DNA of 6,948 bases from DALYLB01 sp046154695 (GCA_046154695.1 JBJXFI010000200.1:1-6948); one strand, 5' to 3'. Numbered from the stretch's first letter, positions 1-6,896 are shown. Notes: generated by a model from the sequence alone, not told the origin. Numbers and translations: made by a program.

Positions 1-1
1 C

Positions 2-127
2 GGGTATCCGAGACTGCTGCGCGGCGAATCCGATTCACTCGAGATGGGCGCCGATGTCAGCCTCCGCCTGCAAAACATGGACCTCGAAGACCCGGCCAGC
101 CGAAAGAAGGCGCGATATCGCCTGTGA
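2..127 (+). CDS. 3' end of an unidentified gene (partial, cut by window start)
   Basis: An open frame enters from the left edge and ends at TGA 125-127, giving 41 residues that finish ...LEDPASRKKARYRL. The other two plus frames are also open over this short stretch. This frame is preferred because its codons end mostly in G or C, it has an alternating polar/hydrophobic pattern (DVSLRLQNMDL), and its stop falls 24 bp before the convergent stop of the next gene. I do not recognise the family. The alternation hints at a final beta-strand, but the piece is too short to say what protein it belongs to. No hairpin terminator is visible in the 24-bp gap between the two stops. Confidence 0.4.
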   Translation, partial: GYPRLLRGESDSLEMGADVSLRLQNMDLEDPASRKKARYRL

Positions 128-151
128 GCCTGTTCGATCCCGCCGGCTTCT

Positions 152-3097
152 TTACCTCACCTGAATCGAAGCCACATTCGCCGCCTTCCCATCGACGATG
201 AGCGCGACCTCCGCCGCGCCGCGCCCGAGCAGTGTTCGAGGAAGCCGGGCATTGATCTGGTCCAGGCCGACAAAGCCGCCCTGCGGGCCGGCAAAGGTCA
301 CGGGAGCATTGATGCCGCCGATGCGGGCGATCACCTTTGGGAGGTCGCTGCGAAAGCGGACGCCGCCGCCGTACAGGATCAGGAAGACCTGATCGGTCGC
401 CGGGCCGAGATCGATCGGGCGGGGGACGAGTTGATTCTGGACCGGATCGAAGACGGCGACCGGCTCGTAGCTCTGCGAGCCGTCGGCCTTGATTCGCAGG
501 ACGAGCGCGGCGGCGGTCCCTTTCCCCGTGGCGTTGGCCGTGAAGAGGCCGGGCGCGACGAGGGCGATCTGCGAAGTCGAGACCGACTGCTGCCCCGCGG
601 AGCTCGTGATCGTGATCAATGCCGGACCCGCGGCCGTGCCGGGGGGGATCTGATAATTGACCTGCGTCGGCGAAACGAAGAAGAGCGGCGCGAACCGCTC
701 GGCCCCCCCGCTGTCCCGTACCTTCACGGTTGTTCCGCCAAGAGTCGTCGGCAGCGTGCCGGTCGCTGCAATGGTGGAGGTCGCCAGCGCGGACCCGAAG
801 GCCACGGCGATCGATTCGTTCGCCAGCAGCGCGTTGTCATAGCTGGCCGCCGAGACGCTCGTGATGAGCGCGAGCGGGGCGGGGAAGTTCGCGCGATACC
901 ATCGCAGCAGGTCGCGCAGCGCCTGCGGCGGATTGGTCGGCGGCGGCTGCCGGAGCACGGTATCGGTCGTGTTGATGCCGTGGCAGTTGGAGCAGGCGCG
1001 GATCTCGCCCGGCGCGAACGTCAGCCAGTATCGTTCGCGCACGACGGGCTCTCCCGACGGCTTCGTCATCTGCCAGGTGAGCGCGCGCCGCGCGGGGACC
1101 AGCGCCGCCATGCTGCCGTCGCTTCCCAGCCGGACGCTGGCGGGCAGGCCGGCTCCGCCGGGCAGCAGCCCCTCGTGCATCGGTTGCGCGATCGGACGCC
1201 GGCCTCCACGGCTGAAGGCCGTGTACCCGCGAATCAGGTCGCCCTGGAAAAATTGCATGAAGCCCAGATCGACGGCCGGCGCGTTGGGGTCGATCGTCTG
1301 CGCGCCGCCGCCGGCAATGCGCAGGCTGACATCCTGCTGGCGGTCGGCGCGGCGCGTGACGTCGCGGCTGATGATGAGCGCCAGATTTCGCGAGCGCATG
1401 AACCGCTGCAATTGATCGATCCCGCTCTGCCCGCCGAGTTCCTCGGTAAGAATCCGGGTTTCGATCTCGGGCAGCGGCGTGTTGTGGCGCGCCGGCCGGG
1501 GCCGCGCGCGGACCTCCACCGGGTCGATCTCCCACAACGGGCCGTTGTAGGTGAGCTGGGCATAGGTCTGATTGTCCCAGTAGGTGATCGATTTGACGAT
1601 CGGCGCGGCAAGGGCGCGCTCGGCGGGGACCCAATATCCATCGGCCTGTTTCCGCAGCACCGAGAGATGGAAATCATGCCGCGAGCTGAGCGGGCCGTTC
1701 GTCGCGCGATCCTGGACCGGCGAACTCGTGCGCACCGCGATCATCCCGCCGTTGGAGAGCGGCGTCGGACTGCGGAAGAGGCCGGGGTGATTCGCCGGGG
1801 GCGTCTGGCCGATCGGGTAATAACCGCGGGTCTCCGGGCCGGTCAGGTAATCGATCTGCATCTGGTCGGGATTGGCCGTTTCCGGCGCGAAAAGACCGAT
1901 GATCTGGCCCGCTCCGTGGGTAAAGAACTCCGGCGCATTGGACCCGATGAAATAGCCGGGCCGCAGCGGGTCTTCCTTGATCTGCAGGAACAGCTCGGCC
2001 GTGCGGCGGCTTTGCGGCGCGTTGAATTCGGGCAGGCCGTCGCGCGCGGAATCGAAGTACGACATCAACTCGTGCCGCCCAATATGATTGAGCGTCTCCA
2101 GTCCCGTTCCGTCCTCGCTGATCTGCCACGGAAGGAAGAGATTGATCTGGTGGCCATGAAACTGCGTGCGGTTCGGCGACGTGCGCGGCTCGGGAAAGAT
2201 CTCGGCGAAGCTGGTGAGCTTCTGTACGTTCCACTCGCTCGCGAAATTGAACGCGCCGTATCCGCCCTGGTCATTGTTCTGCTGGTCGCGCTGCAAGTGG
2301 TCCCATCGCGTGAAGATCACACGCCCGTCCGACGCGATGATCGGCGTGAAATCGCCCGAGACGGCATGATCCAGCACGCGCAGGTCGGTTCCCGTCGGGC
2401 TCATCGACCAGATGCCCGTGTTGGTCGGCTGCGATTCGTACTCGTCGAGCTGCGGATAGACGAGCTTGTCCGCGTTGTGCGGCCGATCCGACGTGAAGAG
2501 GATCCGGTCGTCCGTGCCGTAGAGCGGCGAGACATTGTTGCTGTCGGCCGGCTGGGGCAGGCGGCGGATGTTCACGGTCTCTCCCTTGCCGAGCCCGGAG
2601 ACCTCGTAAATCTGCCAGAAGACGGGCGAATAGTCGTCCTTCTTCGTCCCGCCGATGACCATCGAGAAGAGGGCTTTCGTCCCCGCCCAGTGGACGCTCG
2701 GATCGCGCACGGTGATTTCTTCGCCGGTCTTGAGTCCATACCCGGCCTCGGCGGTCAGCGCGCGCACGGTCCCGTCGCCGTAGCGGATGTGCAGATCGCC
2801 GCCCCGCGGCGTCGATCCCGTGGCGGGATTGTGGTTCCCGAAGGTGCCCGTGGACGTGGCGAAATCGTCCCCCATCGGGAGCTGTGTGACGAACAGTATC
2901 GTCGGCAGGTCGGCCATCGCGCGGACGGGCTCCACGCTTTCATTCATTCGATGCAGCAGCGCTCCCGGCGCGAGCAGCACGGCAGCGAAGAGGCCGAGGG
3001 CGGCAGCTCTCCGATTGCGGCGCGAAACCGCGGAGAGGCTGTGCACAACATCGCGAAATCGGGCATTTCGAAATCGGGCAGGGCGAAATCGGCGCAT
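152..3097 (-). CDS. Exported HzsA-related beta-propeller protein with one c-type haem motif and a C-terminal TIGR03437-like domain
   Basis: 981 residues. Residues 1-30 are very arginine-rich and 31-48 are hydrophobic (AAALGLFAAVLLAPGALL), so this is a signal peptide with a long n-region or an N-terminal anchor, placing the rest outside the cytoplasm. Residues ~65-740 resemble proteins annotated as hydrazine synthase alpha-like (middle domain, beta-propeller). Characteristic stretches are RDPSVHWAGTKALFSM (131-146), SPLYGTDDRILFTSDRP (190-206), DGRVIFTRWDHLQRDQ (257-272) and FHGHQINLFLPW (313-324). A single CSNCH at 702-706 (bases 980-994) is a covalent haem c site. Residues ~745-978 match the Solibacter C-terminal domain (TIGR03437) pattern, with PLFFVSPTQVNYQIPPGTAAG (804-824) and LFTANATGKGTAA (851-863). 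Relatives I recall stop near residue 740, so the tail is extra. The start at 3097 is chosen for its AGGAGG site; an in-frame upstream extension to 3277 is Ser/Pro-rich and overlaps another frame that looks real. A redox or electron-transfer role is inferred. Hydrazine synthesis is not implied: no other anammox gene is visible, and only one haem motif is present. Confidence 0.85.
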   Translation of the reverse strand: MRRFRPARFRNARFRDVVHSLSAVSRRNRRAAALGLFAAVLLAPGALLHRMNESVEPVRAMADLPTILFVTQLPMGDDFATSTGTFGNHNPATGSTPRGGDLHIRYGDGTVRALTAEAGYGLKTGEEITVRDPSVHWAGTKALFSMVIGGTKKDDYSPVFWQIYEVSGLGKGETVNIRRLPQPADSNNVSPLYGTDDRILFTSDRPHNADKLVYPQLDEYESQPTNTGIWSMSPTGTDLRVLDHAVSGDFTPIIASDGRVIFTRWDHLQRDQQNNDQGGYGAFNFASEWNVQKLTSFAEIFPEPRTSPNRTQFHGHQINLFLPWQISEDGTGLETLNHIGRHELMSYFDSARDGLPEFNAPQSRRTAELFLQIKEDPLRPGYFIGSNAPEFFTHGAGQIIGLFAPETANPDQMQIDYLTGPETRGYYPIGQTPPANHPGLFRSPTPLSNGGMIAVRTSSPVQDRATNGPLSSRHDFHLSVLRKQADGYWVPAERALAAPIVKSITYWDNQTYAQLTYNGPLWEIDPVEVRARPRPARHNTPLPEIETRILTEELGGQSGIDQLQRFMRSRNLALIISRDVTRRADRQQDVSLRIAGGGAQTIDPNAPAVDLGFMQFFQGDLIRGYTAFSRGGRRPIAQPMHEGLLPGGAGLPASVRLGSDGSMAALVPARRALTWQMTKPSGEPVVRERYWLTFAPGEIRACSNCHGINTTDTVLRQPPPTNPPQALRDLLRWYRANFPAPLALITSVSAASYDNALLANESIAVAFGSALATSTIAATGTLPTTLGGTTVKVRDSGGAERFAPLFFVSPTQVNYQIPPGTAAGPALITITSSAGQQSVSTSQIALVAPGLFTANATGKGTAAALVLRIKADGSQSYEPVAVFDPVQNQLVPRPIDLGPATDQVFLILYGGGVRFRSDLPKVIARIGGINAPVTFAGPQGGFVGLDQINARLPRTLLGRGAAEVALIVDGKAANVASIQVR

Positions 3098-3098
3098 A
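3054..3098 (-). repeat. Three 15-bp tandem repeats at the 5' end of the HzsA-related gene
   Basis: On the plus strand three consecutive 15-bp units each begin CGAAATCGG: 3054-3068, 3069-3083 and 3084-3098. The first two agree at 12 of 15 positions (CGAAATCGGGCA shared) and the third diverges after CGAAATCGG. The unit length is a multiple of three, so the copies encode five-residue repeats in the protein N-terminus (RFRPA, RFRNA, RFRDV). They sit just inside the start codon, in the basic n-region of the export signal. Copy number could change without breaking the frame. Confidence 0.8.
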
Positions 3099-3103
3099 TA
3101 AAT

Positions 3104-3109
3104 CCTCCT
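3104..3109 (-). promoter_or_regulatory. Shine-Dalgarno site fixing the start at 3097
   Basis: The minus strand reads AGGAGG, then six bases (ATTTAT), then ATG at 3097-3095. This is a perfect anti-16S match at good spacing. It decides against the longer in-frame start at 3277, which would add 60 low-complexity residues and run across the upstream methyltransferase-like frame. Confidence 0.85.
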
Positions 3110-3140
3110 GGGGGAGAAGAGCGTTTCCTCTTTTCCACCG

Positions 3141-3305
3141 TCACTTCCGTGAGACGATGACGCTTTGTGGCATGGGTTCGGGGCGATGCATCCCGCTGTG
3201 CGAGAATCCCACGTTGGAGAGCATCCCCCGGTACTCGGCGAAGGTGAAGGCGTTGATCGTGGTGAAGATCTGCTCATGAGAGGGAGTTGACGCCTGTGGA
3301 TTCAT
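3141..3305 (-). pseudogene. Collapsed SAM-dependent methyltransferase: N- and C-terminal ends joined in frame, core deleted
   Basis: A 54-codon frame runs from ATG 3305-3303 to TGA 3143-3141. Residues 1-19 (MNPQASTPSHEQIFTTINA) resemble the extreme N-terminus of class I methyltransferases of the O-methyltransferase/dimerisation-domain type. Residues 20-54 resemble their extreme C-terminus: FTFAEYRGMLSNVGF, then MPQSVIVSRK. Such enzymes are usually about 330-350 residues, so the roughly 280 residues between, including the glycine-rich SAM-binding motif, are absent. The reading frame is intact across the join, and the gene keeps a good ribosome site and a plausible promoter, so a 54-residue peptide could still be made. 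It cannot be a working methyltransferase. The next gene on this strand starts 43 bp beyond its stop, so the two are probably co-transcribed. The family call comes from recalled terminal patterns and needs a search. The alternative is a genuine small gene that resembles these ends by chance. Confidence 0.6.
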
Positions 3306-3310
3306 CGCTG

Positions 3311-3316
3311 TCCTTT
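3311..3316 (-). promoter_or_regulatory. Shine-Dalgarno site of the 54-codon methyltransferase remnant
   Basis: The minus strand reads AAAGGA, then five bases (CAGCG), then ATG at 3305. It supports the view that this is the authentic start of the ancestral gene and that the remnant can still be translated. Confidence 0.6.
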
Positions 3317-3319
3317 CAC

Positions 3320-3340
3320 TCGGGGGGTTATTCGGGGGGT
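3320..3340. repeat. Direct repeat TCGGGGGGT with two G6 tracts
   Basis: Two exact 9-bp copies of TCGGGGGGT lie at 3320-3328 and 3332-3340, separated by TAT, with a 12-bp period. On the minus-strand transcript this is a C-rich segment (CCCCCCGA twice) in the presumed leader, directly before the ribosome site of the methyltransferase remnant. It could be a regulator-binding site or simply a leader sequence; function is unknown. Confidence 0.6.
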
Positions 3341-3359
3341 GAGCGTTTTCCGCGGCCCT

Positions 3360-3390
3360 ATCATACTACCTCTGCTGTGGGGCGCGTCAA
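3360..3390 (-). promoter_or_regulatory. Candidate sigma-70 promoter driving the minus-strand genes
   Basis: The minus strand has TTGACG at 3390-3385 (five of six to the -35 consensus) and TATGAT at 3365-3360 (five of six to the -10), with a 19-bp spacer. The overlapping TAGTAT (3368-3363) gives a 16-bp spacer but a poorer -10. Transcription would begin near 3353, giving a leader of about 50 bases before the ATG at 3305 that includes the C6 repeats. The spacer is longer than ideal, so this is moderate evidence. Confidence 0.4.
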
Positions 3391-3519
3391 TCCGGCCTTG
3401 CCGACGGCGGCCCTGGAAAGGGCGCAGCCCCGCCGGCCTCCCGCTTGCAATATTGCCCGCGAACCGATAGTTTGCCGTTTCACAATCTCGCGTAAAAGCC
3501 GCCTAAAGGATGCCGAATC

Positions 3520-3558
3520 GGCAGGGAGCGGCCATTTTTTCTGCAACCGCTCCCTGCC
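3520..3558. repeat. Perfect 12-bp inverted repeat (stem-loop) upstream of the receptor gene
   Basis: GGCAGGGAGCGG (3520-3531) is an exact reverse complement of CCGCTCCCTGCC (3547-3558), with a 15-base loop that contains a T6 run. No U-tract follows the stem on either strand, so it is not an ordinary intrinsic terminator. It ends 123 bp before the receptor start. A second, overlapping palindrome, TGCCGA-A-TCGGCA (3511-3523), shares bases with the left arm, so the two could not form at once. Possible roles are a leader structure, an operator, or a remnant of a small mobile repeat. Confidence 0.75.
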
Positions 3559-3666
3559 TGGGCCAGTAATGACTCTTGTGGATTCGATTCCAAAAGAATA
3601 GGTGAACCTTCGGTTTCATGCCTGCGTAAGCGGATTCTCGGTTCCATTTTCAAACACAAAAAAAGT

Positions 3667-3672
3667 AGAGGA
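3667..3672 (+). promoter_or_regulatory. Shine-Dalgarno site for the receptor GTG start
   Basis: AGAGGA lies nine bases before GTG 3682-3684. The GTG is followed directly by a good signal peptide, which supports this non-ATG start. No ATG lies close downstream until codon 17, which is inside the signal peptide's hydrophobic core. Confidence 0.65.
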
Positions 3673-3681
3673 TTTCTAATC

Positions 3682-6600
3682 GTGAGTAGTAGACGTATTT
3701 CGATTGCAACGGTGGCTCTTCTGGCGGTGATGGCGGCCATGGCGCAGGCGCAGAACTATCGCGGGGCGATTCGGGGACGGATTGCCGATCCGAACGCGGC
3801 GGCGATCTCGGGGGCGCGGGCGAAATTGATCGAACAGGAGACGAACGAGTCGCGCGTGACGACGAGCGATGGCCGCGGGGAGTACGCATTCTCGCTGGTG
3901 CGCCCGGGGCGCTATCGACTGGAGGTGGAGCAGAAGGGCTTCGCGAAATATGCGGGCGATTTCACGCTGCGGGTCAATCAGGAGCTTCGCCTGGATGTAG
4001 CAATGAGCGTGGGAGCGGTGGCGGCCGATCCGAACACGATTATCTCGTCGATCGGCCTGTTGAGGCAGGAGAACGCCGCGGTCGGGACCGTCATCGATAA
4101 TGCCCAGATTACCGGGCTTCCGCTCGACGGCAGAAACTATCTGCAGCTGAGCCTGCTCGTGCCGGGAGCGGCGCCCGCCGCCCAGGGCTCCGCGGGGACG
4201 GCGCGCGGTGAATTCGCCTTCAACATCAATGGCGCGCGCGAGGATGCCAACGACATCCTGCTCGACGGCGTTTACAACATCGATCCGAAATTGAATTCGA
4301 TCGCCGTTCGCCCGTCGGTGGATGCGATTCGCGAGTTCGAGGTGTTGACCAACAGCTATGACGCGCAGTTCGGGCGCAACGGGGGCGCCCAGGTGAACAT
4401 CGTCATGAAATCGGGGACGAACCGGTTTCGCGGCTCGGTCTACGAATTTCTGCGTAATCGATCGTTCGACGCGCGCAACTTCTTCGCCCCGCGGAGCGAG
4501 CCCGCGCCGCAATACCAGCGGAATCAGTACGGCTTCAGCCTGGGCGGGCCGGTGATCAAGGACCGCACGTTCTTCTTCGGCGATTATGAGGGGCTGCGGT
4601 TGCGCGAGGGCGTGACGAAGGTGACCAATGTCCCGACGGCGCAGGAGCGAACCGGCGATTTCTCGCAGAGCCTCTTCAGGAAGCCGCTCATTCCGGGGAC
4701 GGCGAACGAATTTCCGGGCGGCCGGCTGCCGGCGCCGTTTCTGAACCCGATCGGATTGCGGGTCGCCGCGCTCTATCCGCTCCCCAATCGCAGCGTGCCG
4801 TTTCAGAACTATGTCTCTTCGCCGGTGCGGCGGGACCGCGAGGATCTGTTCGATCTGCGCGTCGATCATTCGATCTCGGATGCGGCGAAGCTGGCGATCC
4901 GGTACAGTTTCACGGACCGGGATCTTTTCGAGCCGTTCGCGGGCGCGGCATTCCCGCAGATTCCCGGCTACGGCAACAACATCGCGCGGCGCGGACAGAA
5001 CTTGATGATCGGCGAGACGCACGTCTTCTCGCCGCGGCTGGTGAACGATCTGCGGTTCGCCTATTCGCGCGTGTCGAACCTGGTGCTCCATCAGAATTTC
5101 GGCCGCAGCGTCAACCGGGAAGTCGGGATGCCGGAGCTGTCGGCGAATTCGCGCGACTTCGGGTTGAGCTACATCACGATCACCGGGTATTCGCCGCTTG
5201 GCGACGAGTACAACAATCCGCAGGACAGCGCGACCGAGGTTTTCCAGTTGCTCGACACTGCGACCTGGACGCGTGGCCGCCACTTGATCAAATTCGGCGC
5301 GGATATTCGGAAGACGCAGCAGGACGCCTATCGCGACGTGCAATCGCGCGGCTTCCTGACCTTCTCCTCCCAGATCCCGATCACGAGCAACGCCCTGGCC
5401 GACCTGCTGCTCGGATTGCCGTATCTGACGGGCGGCGCGACACTCGACAATCCGCAGCGGCTGCGGACGGAGAGTTTCAATTTCTTCGGGAACGACAATT
5501 TCCGCCTCACGCCCCGGGTGACGCTCTCGGCCGGGCTGCGGTACGAATACAATTCGCCGGCGGTCGATCGAGTGGATCGGACAAATCTTTACGATGCCCG
5601 GTCGCGCGCGCTGGTGCAGGCCGGGACGCAGGGCGTGCCGCGCGGAGGCTATGCCTCCGACAGGAACAACTTCGCGCCGCGGCTGGGTCTTGCCTGGACG
5701 CTGGGCGAAAAGACGGTGATCCGAACCGGATACGGCGTCTATTACGATCAATCGGCGCTCGCGCCGAGCGAGGGGCTCTATTTCAACAAGCCCTATTTCG
5801 ATCTCAACTACTATTTCTCGCTGCCGGGGCTGCCGCTGACGCTCTTCGATCCGTTTCCGAAGAACTTCCCGTTCCTGCTGCCGGACGCGGCCTTCGGGTT
5901 CGATCGCAACCTGCGCACGGCCTATCTGCAGCACTGGAACGCAAGCCTGCAGCGGCAGCTCGGCCGCCATCGCGTGGTGGAGCTTTCCTATGTCGGATCA
6001 AAGGGGACGAAGCTGCTCAGTTCGCGCGACATCAATCAGCCGCGTCCGAGCCCGCTTCCGAACAATCTGCGGCCGCTGCCCCAGTTCGACGAGATTTCGG
6101 TTCAGGAATCGGCCGCCAACTCGAACTACAATGCGTTGCAGGCGCGGTTTCAACAGCAGTTCAGCGCGGGGCTGACGCTGCTCGGAGCCTATACCTGGGC
6201 GAAGTCGATCGACAATGCCTCGGGCATCTTCGCCAGCGCCGGCGACCCCAACTATCCGCAGGACAGCTACAATCTGCGCGCCGAGCGAGGACGCTCGAAT
6301 TTCGACGTCGCGCAACGCTTCTCGCTGAGTTATTCGTACGATCTGCCCTTCGCCAGCCGCAACCGGCTGTTCGGCGGCTGGCAGACGACGGGCGTCGTCA
6401 CGCTGCAGACGGGCCGCCCCTTTACGATCGCGCTCTTGTCGGAGTTCGATAACAGCAACACCGGCCGGTCCAATCTTGGTTTCGGCGCAAACGATCGCCC
6501 GAACCTGGTCGGCACGGCGAAGCTCTCGAATCCCACGCCGGAGCGCTGGTTCGACACCGGCGCCTTTCGCGTTCCCGCCTATGGGAGCTTTGGGAATTCC

Positions 6601-6831
6601 GGGCGCAATATTGTCGATGGACCGGGCTATCGGAACGTCAATTTCTCGATCATCAAGAACACATCGTTTCGGGAGTCGCTGAATCTGCAGTTTCGCGCCG
6701 AGTTCTTCAATCTGTTCAACCATACGAACTTCAATCTGCCCGACAACTTCGTGGGATCGCCCTCGTTCGGCCGGGTCAATTTGGCCGACACGCCCCGCAG
6801 GGTGCAGTTCGCGTTGAAATTGTTGTTTTGA
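3682..6831 (+). CDS. Oar-like TonB-dependent outer-membrane receptor with N-terminal carboxypeptidase-regulatory domain
   Basis: 1049 residues, a normal length for the family, and complete. Residues 1-23 are a signal peptide (basic SSRR, hydrophobic core, AQA before QN). Residues ~27-108 are a carboxypeptidase-regulatory-like Ig fold (GAIRGRIADPNAAAISGA; SDGRGEYAFSLVRPGRYRLEV). Residues ~134-250 are the plug, with LPLDGRNYLQLSLLVPGAA (147-165), NDILLDGVYNIDP (190-202) and AQFGRNGGAQVNIVMKSGTN (228-247). The remainder is a beta-barrel. It ends with the usual family signature, FRAEFFNLFNHTNF and a terminal strand FALKLLF whose last residue is Phe, as expected for outer-membrane assembly. Such receptors take up ligands across the outer membrane using TonB energy; for this subgroup the ligand is usually unknown, and I cannot infer it here. 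No clear TonB box was seen. It is transcribed divergently from the HzsA-related gene and has a 5' leader with a perfect hairpin. No terminator with a U-tract is evident after its stop. Confidence 0.92.
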   Translation: MSSRRISIATVALLAVMAAMAQAQNYRGAIRGRIADPNAAAISGARAKLIEQETNESRVTTSDGRGEYAFSLVRPGRYRLEVEQKGFAKYAGDFTLRVNQELRLDVAMSVGAVAADPNTIISSIGLLRQENAAVGTVIDNAQITGLPLDGRNYLQLSLLVPGAAPAAQGSAGTARGEFAFNINGAREDANDILLDGVYNIDPKLNSIAVRPSVDAIREFEVLTNSYDAQFGRNGGAQVNIVMKSGTNRFRGSVYEFLRNRSFDARNFFAPRSEPAPQYQRNQYGFSLGGPVIKDRTFFFGDYEGLRLREGVTKVTNVPTAQERTGDFSQSLFRKPLIPGTANEFPGGRLPAPFLNPIGLRVAALYPLPNRSVPFQNYVSSPVRRDREDLFDLRVDHSISDAAKLAIRYSFTDRDLFEPFAGAAFPQIPGYGNNIARRGQNLMIGETHVFSPRLVNDLRFAYSRVSNLVLHQNFGRSVNREVGMPELSANSRDFGLSYITITGYSPLGDEYNNPQDSATEVFQLLDTATWTRGRHLIKFGADIRKTQQDAYRDVQSRGFLTFSSQIPITSNALADLLLGLPYLTGGATLDNPQRLRTESFNFFGNDNFRLTPRVTLSAGLRYEYNSPAVDRVDRTNLYDARSRALVQAGTQGVPRGGYASDRNNFAPRLGLAWTLGEKTVIRTGYGVYYDQSALAPSEGLYFNKPYFDLNYYFSLPGLPLTLFDPFPKNFPFLLPDAAFGFDRNLRTAYLQHWNASLQRQLGRHRVVELSYVGSKGTKLLSSRDINQPRPSPLPNNLRPLPQFDEISVQESAANSNYNALQARFQQQFSAGLTLLGAYTWAKSIDNASGIFASAGDPNYPQDSYNLRAERGRSNFDVAQRFSLSYSYDLPFASRNRLFGGWQTTGVVTLQTGRPFTIALLSEFDNSNTGRSNLGFGANDRPNLVGTAKLSNPTPERWFDTGAFRVPAYGSFGNSGRNIVDGPGYRNVNFSIIKNTSFRESLNLQFRAEFFNLFNHTNFNLPDNFVGSPSFGRVNLADTPRRVQFALKLLF

Positions 6832-6896
6832 GATTCGTTTGGAGTTCCGCCTTCAGGCCAATGGCATTAAGTTTAGAGGGTGTATTGAAGTTCTTT

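Larger units (their letters stand above)
3306..3681. other. 376-bp divergent intergenic region
   Basis: The region lies between the minus-strand remnant (start 3305) and the plus-strand receptor (start 3682). It holds a ribosome site and G-tract repeat close to the minus-strand start, a candidate minus-strand promoter near 3360-3390, an isolated perfect hairpin at 3520-3558, and an A-rich stretch (3654-3664) just before the receptor's ribosome site. I saw no convincing plus-strand sigma-70 promoter. A 104-codon plus frame crosses 3287-3601, but it is low-complexity, overlaps the remnant, and has no family resemblance that I recognise. Confidence 0.7.

Noticed and set aside
3007..3024. Twin-arginine export signal in the HzsA-related protein (SRRNRRA at residues 25-31)
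   Set aside because: It lacks the usual F-L-K part of the motif. Haem c proteins are normally exported unfolded by Sec, which fits the CSNCH site better.
431..3160. A 909-codon open frame on the plus strand opposite the HzsA-related gene
   Set aside because: It mirrors the minus-strand gene almost exactly, is Arg/Gly/Asp-rich with no domain or signal I recognise, and is explained by GC-rich codon use on the real strand.
3098..3277. N-terminal extension of the HzsA-related protein to an ATG at 3277
   Set aside because: It is a Ser/Pro/Cys-rich stretch preceding the strong AGGAGG-ATG at 3097, and it overlaps the methyltransferase-like frame that gives better protein sequence.
3445..3473. Possible plus-strand promoter TTGCAA-17-TAGTTT for the receptor
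   Set aside because: The -35 matches four of six and the -10 only three of six, a level expected by chance in a region of this size.
3520..3558. Hairpin read as an intrinsic terminator
   Set aside because: The T6 run is in the loop and no U-tract follows the stem on either strand.
3289..3588. TGTGGATTC occurring near 3295 and again near 3577, flanking the intergenic region
   Set aside because: Only 9 bases match exactly with loose similarity around them. This is too short to call terminal repeats or attachment sites.
3287..3601. A 104-codon plus-strand open frame in the divergent region
   Set aside because: It overlaps the remnant's start and the minus-strand promoter, has no clear ribosome site, is low-complexity, and runs through the hairpin.
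3676..5970. A 764-codon open frame on the minus strand inside the receptor gene
   Set aside because: The composition is extremely Arg/Glu/Ile-rich with no family pattern, while the plus strand encodes an unmistakable receptor. It is an antisense shadow.
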